Shown: piece by piece, positions 57,736 to 64,000 of the stretch
How the letters are laid out: each line of letters opens with the position of its first letter
Position numbering within the stretch: position 1 is the stretch's first letter
Source of the DNA: Alkalibacillus flavidus
GTDB taxonomy: Bacteria > Bacillota > Bacilli > Bacillales > Alkalibacillaceae
Direction: 5' to 3'
Assembly: GCF_040545925.1 (NCBI RefSeq)
Contig: NZ_JBEPMX010000001.1
Location: 1 to 64,000, forward strand
Length of the DNA stretch: 64,000 nucleotides
Notes under the pieces: generated by a model
The model's database searches: none
Told to the model about the DNA's origin: nothing
The model's input: the letters and a program-made list of their open reading frames with translations, nothing else
Program-made: the position numbers and the translations under genes

Positions 57736-59559
57736 ATGGCGACAGAAACGAAACAGCAAAGCCCGCACTTAAAACGATTTCACTATACGCAAGACGTCGC
57801 AGTGGATAAACCGTTTAACTGGCAACAAATGGTGCGACTATTGCAATATTTGAAACCATACTCGAAGAAGATTTTACCGATTGCGATTATCGCCATGCTC
57901 GTATCAACAATCGTCCGACTCGTTGTTCCGATATTAGTCGGGCGCGTTGCGATTGATATGGCCATTGATAATGGGAATACAAATTTACTCATTCAACTCG
58001 TCGTCGGTATCGCGATTCTTTACTTATTTAGCTATATTGGTAATATGGTTCGAATAAAATATGTCAACTTACTCGGTCAAAATGTCATTTACGATTTAAG
58101 ACGACATTTATTTTCACACGTTCAACATTTATCGAACCGATTTTTCGATAAAAAATCAGCCGGCAGTATTATCGTCCGGATTATGAACGACATTAATTCA
58201 CTACAAGAATTGTTTACAAATGGGATCATAAATTTACTGATGGACATTATTATGCTTGTCAGTATCATTGTCATTTTATTTGTGTTAAGTCCGCAATTAG
58301 CAGCAGCTGTTGTCATTATTATTCCGATTATGTTTTATATTTCAACGAAGCTTCGTAAAAATATCCGTCGCTCGTGGCAACAAGTTCGGATTCAGCAATC
58401 ACGACTCAATTCGCACTTAAACGAGAGTATTCAAGGGATTCGCATAACACAATCGTTTGCTCAAGAACGCGAAAATACAGAGTTTTTCGAAGGGGTAAAC
58501 TCAGATAACTTCGATCGTTGGCAAACGGCAACCCGTAAAAGTGCGATGTTCCGTCCATTCGTCGAAATGAGTAACGCGTTCGGAACAGCGATTTTACTTG
58601 GATTTGGTGCGTTTCTCATTATTCAAGGCTCGTTAACAGTCGGGACATTCTTCACATTCGCGTTATTTATCGGCATGTTCTGGGAGCCGATTTCACGTCT
58701 TGGTCAAATGTATAACCAATTGCTCATGGCGATGTCGGCGTCAGAACGAATTTTTGAGTTTTTAGATGAAGAGCCGAATGTGAAAGAGAAAGAGGACGCG
58801 TTACCGTTAAATGACGTGAGTGGCCATATCGAATTCGACAATGTGCAATTCGCTTATGATGATGAACGGATCGCGTTAGATGATATTTCATTAGAGATGA
58901 AGCCAGGTCAATCCGTCGCGTTAGTCGGCCATACAGGGTCTGGTAAAACGACGATCGCGAACTTAATCAGTCGCTTTTACGATCCAACAAAGGGTGCAGT
59001 GAAAATTGACGGTACGGATTTACGCGATGTTAAACTCGATGATTTGCGTCAACAAATTAGCGTTGTGTTGCAAGATACGTTTATTTTTTCAGGAACGATT
59101 ATGGAAAACATTCGCTTCGGTCGTCCGGATGCATCAGATGAGGAAGTCATTGATGCCGCGAAAGTTGTAGGGGCAGATGAATTTATCCAGCGTTTGGCAG
59201 ACGGCTATGAAACAGAAGTCGAAGAGCGAGGCAATATTTTATCAGCTGGTGAACGACAGTTGTTATCGTTTGCCCGTGCGTTACTCGCTGACCCACGAAT
59301 TATTATTTTAGATGAAGCAACCGCAAGTATTGATACTGAAACCGAAGTGAAAATCCAAGATGCGTTGAAGCGACTATTAGAAGGGCGTACGTCCATTATT
59401 ATTGCGCACCGCTTATCGACCATCCGTGATTCTGATAACATTATTGTGTTAGAAAATGGTCATATCTTGGAGCAAGGTAATCATGATGAGTTAATGGCAC
59501 ATGGTGGCGAATATTATGGCCTCGTCAGATCACAATTCCAAGCATTAGAACAAATGTAA
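57736..59559 (+). CDS. ABC exporter half-transporter, second of a heterodimer
   Basis: A 607-aa partner of the preceding gene, with an extra N-terminal stretch before six helices (about 40-330). ATPase motifs are Walker A GHTGSGKTT, Q-loop SVVLQDTFIFS, signature LSAGERQ (altered from LSGGQ), Walker B IIILDEATASID with the catalytic Glu intact, and H-loop IIAHRLS. The pair therefore has one intact and one degenerate ATP site, as in BmrC/BmrD-type exporters. ATG 57736 has GGGGGGAG upstream. A terminator follows. Confidence 0.92.
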   Translation: MATETKQQSPHLKRFHYTQDVAVDKPFNWQQMVRLLQYLKPYSKKILPIAIIAMLVSTIVRLVVPILVGRVAIDMAIDNGNTNLLIQLVVGIAILYLFSYIGNMVRIKYVNLLGQNVIYDLRRHLFSHVQHLSNRFFDKKSAGSIIVRIMNDINSLQELFTNGIINLLMDIIMLVSIIVILFVLSPQLAAAVVIIIPIMFYISTKLRKNIRRSWQQVRIQQSRLNSHLNESIQGIRITQSFAQERENTEFFEGVNSDNFDRWQTATRKSAMFRPFVEMSNAFGTAILLGFGAFLIIQGSLTVGTFFTFALFIGMFWEPISRLGQMYNQLLMAMSASERIFEFLDEEPNVKEKEDALPLNDVSGHIEFDNVQFAYDDERIALDDISLEMKPGQSVALVGHTGSGKTTIANLISRFYDPTKGAVKIDGTDLRDVKLDDLRQQISVVLQDTFIFSGTIMENIRFGRPDASDEEVIDAAKVVGADEFIQRLADGYETEVEERGNILSAGERQLLSFARALLADPRIIILDEATASIDTETEVKIQDALKRLLEGRTSIIIAHRLSTIRDSDNIIVLENGHILEQGNHDELMAHGGEYYGLVRSQFQALEQM

Positions 59560-59565
59560 TGGGGG

Positions 59566-59599
59566 AACCGAACGGCTTTACTACGAGCCGTTCGGTTTT
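59566..59599 (+). terminator. Terminator of the ABC exporter operon
   Basis: CCGAACGGCT pairs perfectly with AGCCGTTCGG around an 8-nt loop, followed by TTTTC. The T-run is already the start of the next 21-bp array. Confidence 0.9.
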
Positions 59600-59670
59600 C
59601 GCCGTATAAAGAGCAGAAATCGCCGTATGAATCCAAGATTTCGCCGTTAAATTCAAAAATTTCGCCGTAT
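59597..59670. repeat. 21-bp-period array, TTCGCCGTAT family, 4 units
   Basis: Cores (11 bp with one leading base) start at 59597, 59618, 59639 and 59660, exactly 21 bp apart: TTCGCCGTAT, ATCGCCGTAT, TTCGCCGTTA, TTCGCCGTAT. The 10-bp spacers are unrelated. The same core occurs 48 kb away at 11036-11130. Confidence 0.93.
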
Positions 59671-59764
59671 CGGAGAAATTTAAAGATTAAAATTGAAAAC
59701 ACATAACACATCGTACACCTGATATGATAGACTATCCTCAGAGAAATGTAGAGGAGGAAGGCAG

Positions 59765-60433
59765 ATGAGCAAACATCTGTACGCTGTAATCGGTCTTGGC
59801 CGATTTGGCGCCAGCATATGTAAAGAGTTAGCGCGTGAAGGCATGGAAGTTCTCGCGATTGATAGTGATGAAGAAAAAGTGAATGAATATAAAGATATCG
59901 CATCACATGCCGTGATTGCCGATTCAACAGATGAGTTTGCGTTGAAAGATTTAGGTATTCGTAATATTGATCACGTCATTGTTGCGATCGGTGATAATAT
60001 TCACGCCAGTATCTTAACGACGTTGATCTTAAAAGAATTAGGTATTGATATGATCACCGTTAAAGCGCAAAATGATTATCATGAAAAAGTGTTAAACAAA
60101 ATCGGCGCCGATGAAGTCGTGCACCCTGAACGTGATATGGGTAAACGAATTGCGCATAGCATTATTTCGAGTAATATTCTCGATTATCTTGAGTTGTCAG
60201 ATGAACACAGTGTTGTTGAAGTAAAAGCTGGGGAGAAAATGGACGGTAAGACGTTGATCGACCTTGATATCCGTGCTCGCTTCGGTTGTAACGTTGTCGC
60301 GATAAAACGTGATGACGACATTAACGTATCTCCGATGGCTGATGATGTCATCTACGCAGGTGATGTTATTATTGTAATTGGCGCAGACCAAGATATTCAT
60401 CGCTTTGAAAAATCCCTCGTTATTGAAGATTAA
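59765..60433 (+). CDS. ktrC: KtrC-type RCK regulatory subunit of K+ uptake
   Basis: A 222-aa RCK protein. The N-terminal Rossmann domain (about 1-135) has the nucleotide motif VIGLGRFGASICKEL with Asp at the end of strand 2 (AIDSDEEK). The C-terminal TrkA_C domain (about 140-222) binds c-di-AMP in Bacillus and Staphylococcus homologues. It forms the octameric ring that gates KtrB or KtrD channels; the KtrD-like channel gene is at 34179. GAGGAGG precedes the ATG. As in B. subtilis ykqB, it neighbours rnjA and ykzG, here converging. Confidence 0.95.
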   Translation: MSKHLYAVIGLGRFGASICKELAREGMEVLAIDSDEEKVNEYKDIASHAVIADSTDEFALKDLGIRNIDHVIVAIGDNIHASILTTLILKELGIDMITVKAQNDYHEKVLNKIGADEVVHPERDMGKRIAHSIISSNILDYLELSDEHSVVEVKAGEKMDGKTLIDLDIRARFGCNVVAIKRDDDINVSPMADDVIYAGDVIIVIGADQDIHRFEKSLVIED

Positions 60434-60442
60434 TCTCATATT

Positions 60443-60478
60443 AAAAGCCCCCATGGCCAAATCGGCTATGGGGGCTTA
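60443..60478. terminator. Terminator between ktrC and rnjA
   Basis: AGCCCCCAT pairs with ATGGGGGCT with further GGCC/GGCT pairs; TTTTAAT follows on the minus strand. Confidence 0.85.
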
Positions 60479-60502
60479 CTACGTTGGATAGGAATGATTC
60501 GT

Positions 60503-62170
60503 TTAAACTTCCATAATGATTGGTAAAATCATTGGACGACGTTTTGTTTTTTCATATAAGAATGGCTGAATCGTGTCAGTAATTTCATTTTTGATTTCAG
60601 ACCATTGTGTCGTGCGGCGTTCCATCACTTTCTCAAGGTGGTTCGCGACTAAGCCTTGTGCGTCTTTAATTAGATCTTCTGATTCACGCATATAGACGAA
60701 ACCACGAGAAATAATGTCAGGGCCGGATGTAATACGGAATTCTTTCATATCAATGCTTACAACGACCACAACAAGTCCTTCTTCAGAAAGAATGCGACGG
60801 TCGCGCAATACGATATTACCGATATCACCAATACCGCTACCGTCGACATAAATAGAGCCTGACGGAATTTTGCCAGCAACACCGACTTTATTTTTGCCAA
60901 TCGCCAGAACATCACCATTATCCATGATGAAACTGTTCTTGCGCGGAACTCCTGTACTTTCAGCTAAGTTAATATGCTCAGCTAACATACGATATTCCCC
61001 GTGAATTGGCATGAAATATTTAGGCTGTAATAAACGTAACATTAGTTTTTGTTCTTCTTGCCCGCCGTGACCAGATGTGTGAATGTCATTTAATGAACCG
61101 TGAATGACATTAGCACCAGCACGGTATAGCTTGTTGATGTTACGGTTAATACTGATCGTGTTGCCTGGAATTGGTGATGATGAAAAGACAACCGTATCGT
61201 CTGGTTGAATTTGAATATGACGGTGAGTGCCGTTAGCAATACGTGATAACGCTGCTAATGACTCACCTTGTGACCCTGTACATAGAATCACGAGCTCATC
61301 ACTTGGAACTTTTTGAATTTGATTCGGTTCAATGAATGTGTCTTTCGGTGCTTGAATGTAGCCAAGTTTTTGGCCAATCTTAATCGCATTCTCCATACTG
61401 CGGCCGAAGACGACGATTTTCCGTTTGTTCTTCACCGCTGATTGGACGACTTGTTGCAGTCGATAAATGTTCGATGCGAAAGTCGCAAAAATTATGCGCC
61501 CACTCACGCTATCAAAAATCTCTTGAATGCTTTCACCGACGACACTTTCAGAAAGAGTAAAGCCAGGGACTTCACTGTTCGTGCTGTCTGATAAAAGGGC
61601 TAAAACCCCTTCGGAACCGATCTCAGCCATTTTTGATAAATTCGCTGGCTCACCAACTGGGGTGAAGTCGAATTTAAAGTCACCTGTATGCACGATGTTT
61701 CCAGGTGGTGTTTTCACAACGATACCGAATGAATCCGGAATGCTGTGTGTTGTACGGAAGAATGTGACGGACGTTTTACGGAACTTAATCACATCATCTT
61801 CCTGAATTTCGTTTAAGTCAGCGCTGCGGAGTAAACCGTGCTCTTCTAACTTGTTACGGAGTAATCCGATCGCTAGCTTCCCACCGTAAATTGGGATGTT
61901 CATTTCGCGTAATAAATATGGAATCCCACCAATGTGGTCTTCGTGTCCGTGTGTAATAAACAATCCTTTAATCTTGTCTTGGTTTTGGATTAAATACGTA
62001 TAATCCGGAATGACATAATCAATGCCTAACAGCTCGTCTTCCGGGAATTTAATACCAGCATCGACTAAAATAATTTCGTCTTGGAACTGGATGCCGTACG
62101 TATTTTTACCGATTTCACCAAGACCACCTAACGCAAATATCGCAACTTGGTCGTTTTTAACAAATTTCAT
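60503..62170 (-). CDS. rnjA: Ribonuclease J1
   Basis: A 555-aa metallo-beta-lactamase/beta-CASP RNase. The metal site is His74-x-His76-x-Asp78-His79 (HGHEDHIGG), then HTGDFKFDF. The beta-CASP motifs are LLSDSTNSEV, the CTGSQGE loop and the final HTSGHGGQEE and MPIHGEYRML. It is a 5'-3' exonuclease and endonuclease of mRNA decay. The C-terminal domain ends near residue 555 as in Bacillus RNase J1. The gene directly follows rpoY with a 3-bp gap, the conserved ykzG-rnjA operon. Confidence 0.97.
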   Translation of the reverse strand: MKFVKNDQVAIFALGGLGEIGKNTYGIQFQDEIILVDAGIKFPEDELLGIDYVIPDYTYLIQNQDKIKGLFITHGHEDHIGGIPYLLREMNIPIYGGKLAIGLLRNKLEEHGLLRSADLNEIQEDDVIKFRKTSVTFFRTTHSIPDSFGIVVKTPPGNIVHTGDFKFDFTPVGEPANLSKMAEIGSEGVLALLSDSTNSEVPGFTLSESVVGESIQEIFDSVSGRIIFATFASNIYRLQQVVQSAVKNKRKIVVFGRSMENAIKIGQKLGYIQAPKDTFIEPNQIQKVPSDELVILCTGSQGESLAALSRIANGTHRHIQIQPDDTVVFSSSPIPGNTISINRNINKLYRAGANVIHGSLNDIHTSGHGGQEEQKLMLRLLQPKYFMPIHGEYRMLAEHINLAESTGVPRKNSFIMDNGDVLAIGKNKVGVAGKIPSGSIYVDGSGIGDIGNIVLRDRRILSEEGLVVVVVSIDMKEFRITSGPDIISRGFVYMRESEDLIKDAQGLVANHLEKVMERRTTQWSEIKNEITDTIQPFLYEKTKRRPMILPIIMEV

Positions 62171-62173
62171 GCG

Positions 62174-62383
62174 TTAGAGATTCTCCACTTTAAAATCGTC
62201 GGATTGTTGTTCGTAGGCTAAATGCGCCTCGCTTAGTTCTTGGACATGTTCAATATTATACGGACGGTCGGCTAGCTTTTCACGGACTTCGCGCTTAGAG
62301 TTTGCTTCAACGTACATGGTTTTTGTTTCTTCACGTACGGGAGCTTCTTGAATGTTTTCTTGATAGAGTACTTTGAATACCAT
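62174..62383 (-). CDS. rpoY: RNA polymerase epsilon subunit RpoY
   Basis: A 69-aa protein (MVFKVLYQENIQEAPVREE onward, ending HLAYEQQSDDFKVENL) that matches YkzG, the epsilon subunit of Firmicute RNA polymerase. It binds the polymerase and resembles phage inhibitor Gp2. AAGGAGAG precedes the ATG. It is the first gene of the rpoY-rnjA operon. Confidence 0.95.
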   Translation of the reverse strand: MVFKVLYQENIQEAPVREETKTMYVEANSKREVREKLADRPYNIEHVQELSEAHLAYEQQSDDFKVENL

Positions 62384-62504
62384 TTGTCTCTCTCCTTACT
62401 TTGTATTGTTTTCGCGCTCATTCCTATCCGTATAGCTATATAAAATGCACTTAAGCATTATTAAATAAGTTGAAATGGATGTCATGCGTTGATAAAGGTG
62501 GATG

Positions 62505-62582
62505 TTAAGCACTCGCACCTTGTTTAGAACCAATGACTTTTTTTAAACGTTTTTTAATTCTTTCTCGTAACCGTTTTAACAT
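62505..62582 (-). CDS. Possible 25-aa basic amphipathic peptide
   Basis: ATG at 62582 with AAAGGAG about 12 bp upstream encodes a 25-residue peptide rich in Lys and Arg (LKRLRERIKKRLKKVIGS), plausibly an amphipathic helix. Spacing to the ribosome site is long, and the size alone does not prove coding. It could be a short leader or a membrane-active peptide. Confidence 0.35.
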   Translation of the reverse strand: MLKRLRERIKKRLKKVIGSKQGASA

Positions 62583-62666
62583 TATATCATACATCTCCTT
62601 TCCGTATGATATATGATCAATGCTAGGGTGGTTAGTTCATCGGCAAGCTTGAGGGAGTGATAAGAA

Positions 62667-62789
62667 ATGGCAAAGTATTCCCTAAAGCTTCATATGACAT
62701 CGCTAAGTTCGCATGTTTGTACAATGAAATTATTCAATAGTATGTTCCACTTCCTACCTTTATTATATACTGTTAGCCACCATAAATAA
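62667..62789 (+). CDS. Possible 40-aa small protein
   Basis: ATG at 62667 with GAGGGAGTGATAAGAA upstream opens a 40-residue frame ending at TAA 62787. It has a hydrophobic C-terminal part (FHFLPLLYTVS). No homologue comes to mind, and the frame could be chance. Confidence 0.25.
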   Translation: MAKYSLKLHMTSLSSHVCTMKLFNSMFHFLPLLYTVSHHK

Positions 62790-62800
62790 AATGATAAATA

Positions 62801-62833
62801 TAAAAAATGTGCTGACAAAGTTCGTCAGCACAT
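62801..62833 (-). terminator. Terminator of def
   Basis: ATGTGCTGAC pairs perfectly with GTCAGCACAT around a 7-nt loop, followed on the minus strand by TTTTTATA. Confidence 0.92.
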
Positions 62834-62851
62834 GTCGAATAAAGGATGTAC

Positions 62852-63412
62852 TTAAGTTAACTCATCTACTGAAACCGCGTCTTCTGGCGGTGTGAGCGGA
62901 TCCTCATCATTAATATGATCGTAAAACATAACCCCGTTTAAATGATCAATTTCGTGTTGAAAGACGATAGCAGCAAATCCTTTTAATCGTAATTTGATGT
63001 CTTCACCTTCTAATGTCGTCGCTTTTACCGTGATTCGAGCGTATCGTGGCACAATACCAGGGACCTCACGATCGACGCTGAGGCACCCTTCACCATTTGG
63101 CAAATAGGTCCGTTCAACGGAATGGCTGTGGATTTTTGGGTTAAACAAGCCATAACTGTAATGACGATCGTTTTCATCTGTAAAATGAACAGCCATCATT
63201 CGTTTAGATAAGCCGAGTTGAGGTGCAGCTAAACCGACACCTGGGCGTAAATTGTGCTTTTCAGCCATCTCTTCGTCTTGGCTATTTTTTAAAAACTGTA
63301 CCATTTCTTCTAATGTATGATGGTCTTCGTCACTAGGGGGCAACGTCATTGGTTCTGTTTTTTGGCGGAGCGAATCGTGCCCTTCGCGAACGATATCATC
63401 CATCGTAATCAT
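62852..63412 (-). CDS. def: Peptide deformylase (YkrB/DefB-like)
   Basis: A 186-aa type 2 deformylase. Motif 1 is GVGLAAPQ (58-65), motif 2 EGCLSV with metal Cys110, and motif 3 QHEIDHLNG with His153, Glu154 and His157. It removes the formyl group from nascent proteins. It resembles B. subtilis YkrB (184 aa) over its whole length, including LRPGVGLAAPQ and NPKI-SHSVE. ATG 63412 has GAAAGG at 9 bp; an ATG at 63421 sits too close. It diverges from the YkyA-like gene. Confidence 0.96.
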   Translation of the reverse strand: MITMDDIVREGHDSLRQKTEPMTLPPSDEDHHTLEEMVQFLKNSQDEEMAEKHNLRPGVGLAAPQLGLSKRMMAVHFTDENDRHYSYGLFNPKIHSHSVERTYLPNGEGCLSVDREVPGIVPRYARITVKATTLEGEDIKLRLKGFAAIVFQHEIDHLNGVMFYDHINDEDPLTPPEDAVSVDELT

Positions 63413-63591
63413 ATTTATCATCCTTTCGTTATAACTGCGAATACCGTCAACTATTTTATCATAAAATTTTTTCGAAGCATCAACAAAAGTGTTATGTTTT
63501 TAGTTGTAGAAATATGATATACTTTACATGTTATATTTGGAATCACAATATATTGATGGTAATTGATTTTAAGAAAGAGGGAATGAATATC

Positions 63592-64000
63592 ATGAAAAAA
63601 CTTGGATTATGGGCAGTCCTTCTTGGTTTTGTTACTGTCTTAGCAGCATGTAATGGAAATCAAGCAGCAGAAGACATTTACAATCATTTAGAAGCATCTG
63701 TTAATGAAGAAGAAGCATTTCATAATGCCCAACAAGAGCTAGTCGAAGTCGAACAACAAGAACAAGAGCTTTATCAACAAATGATTGAAGTAAACATGAA
63801 CGAACTGGACGAAATAGAAAGCACGGTTGAAGAAGCTCAAGGTATGTTAGACCAACGTCGTGAATTACTTGATGAAGAACAAACGAGTATTGACGCGGCA
63901 AAAGAAGAGTTCGACCAAGTTGAGCAATATATTAGCGACTTAGACGAAGACGCGCAGTCGGTTGCGAATGATATGGTCACGACGATGAACGAACGTTACG
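63592..64000 (+). CDS. YkyA-family lipoprotein (partial, runs off the window)
   Basis: The first 136 codons of a gene that continues past the window end. The lipoprotein signal ends in VLAAC (Cys20). The mature part is a long, highly acidic coiled coil with many Glu and Gln residues (EVEQQEQELYQQMIEV, TVEEAQGMLDQRRELLDEEQ). YkyA-type putative cell-wall-binding lipoproteins have this plan and in B. subtilis lie beside ykrB (def), as here. AAAGAGGG precedes the ATG; an ATG 9 bp earlier is less well spaced. Confidence 0.85.
   Translation, partial: MKKLGLWAVLLGFVTVLAACNGNQAAEDIYNHLEASVNEEEAFHNAQQELVEVEQQEQELYQQMIEVNMNELDEIESTVEEAQGMLDQRRELLDEEQTSIDAAKEEFDQVEQYISDLDEDAQSVANDMVTTMNERY

Larger units (their letters stand above)
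62384..62851. other. Intergenic region between rpoY and def
   Basis: A 468-bp region that should hold the rpoY-rnjA promoter on the minus strand and the def terminator at its right end. Two very short reading frames with ribosome-like sites are listed separately. There is a GATATATGATC-like AT-rich stretch near 62605. No 21-bp array or known RNA is seen. Confidence 0.45.

Noticed and set aside
55970..59559. Two unrelated ABC exporters
   Set aside because: Adjacent half-transporters, one with a Walker B Asp and the other with intact Glu but altered signature, fit a single heterodimer.
2997..59670. CRISPR arrays
   Set aside because: The repeats are only 11 bp with 10-bp spacers and no cas genes are near. 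CRISPR repeats and spacers are far longer.

Overview
The window looks like chromosomal DNA of a low-to-mid GC Gram-positive bacterium of the Bacillaceae, probably a halophile or haloalkaliphile. Many proteins are rich in Asp and Glu. There are Bacillus-type Shine-Dalgarno sites, a Spo0E-type phosphatase, a YjcZ-type tiny sporulation protein, RpoY, RNase J1, a bacillithiol transferase and an S-box riboswitch. Osmolyte and ion genes are prominent: a BCCT betaine carrier, KtrD and KtrC, a putative ectoine hydrolase and an MscS channel. Gene content between about 46 and 64 kb follows the Bacillus subtilis yku/ykq/ykr region (ykuE, ykuF/fadH, ykuL, dapH, ykuR, ykuT, ktrC, rnjA, ykzG, def, ykyA). 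I cannot name the species.

Layout. 0-5 kb: an AT-rich hypothetical gene, bstA, a complete ISL3-family element with 8-bp target duplications, and a surface protein joining SLH, ComEC-like and ComEA-like domains. 5-13 kb: thioredoxin, tRNA-Val(GAC), gamma-glutamylcyclotransferase and GIY-YIG genes, a Vpr-like protease, an HxlR/YceI pair, an M20 dipeptidase and a GlsB-type protein. 13-18 kb: a PucR regulator, DoeA-like ectoine hydrolase and a trans-sulfuration enzyme, with rich operator-like sequence between them. 18-24 kb: a CAP lipoprotein, a DCC thiol oxidoreductase and a ykoGHI-like two-component/PepSY locus with a shared direct-repeat operator. 24-37 kb: glutathione peroxidase, an S45 acylase, a BCCT carrier, a nitroreductase, an MFS pump, an HD protein, ykt-type KtrD and a PAS-GGDEF-EAL protein. 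37-45 kb: a membrane protease pair, tiny membrane proteins, signal peptidase, Spo0E, PatA, and a methionine synthase-like pseudogene behind an intact SAM riboswitch. 45-64 kb: the yku/ykq/ykr block.

The most unusual content is intergenic. Ten arrays, 57 units in all, are built of an 11-bp core followed by a variable 10-bp spacer, so cores recur every 21 bp, two helical turns. Seven arrays use a TTATnnnATAA-like core, two use a TTCGCCGTAT core, and one uses a TCTTGCAGTTT core. The core sequence differs between families but the 11+10 geometry does not. Most arrays start right after a stop codon or terminator. Two arrays 16 kb apart share an identical 167-bp layout of four units, a 30-bp step, then four units. 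The ISL3 element sits inside one array. I know of no named element with this description.

Two 314-bp copies of a MITE-like element lie 10 kb apart in inverse orientation, and one has extended the end of a small conserved gene. Gene starts were chosen by Shine-Dalgarno position where the longest frame looked too long. All functional names rest on remembered family motifs, not on searches.
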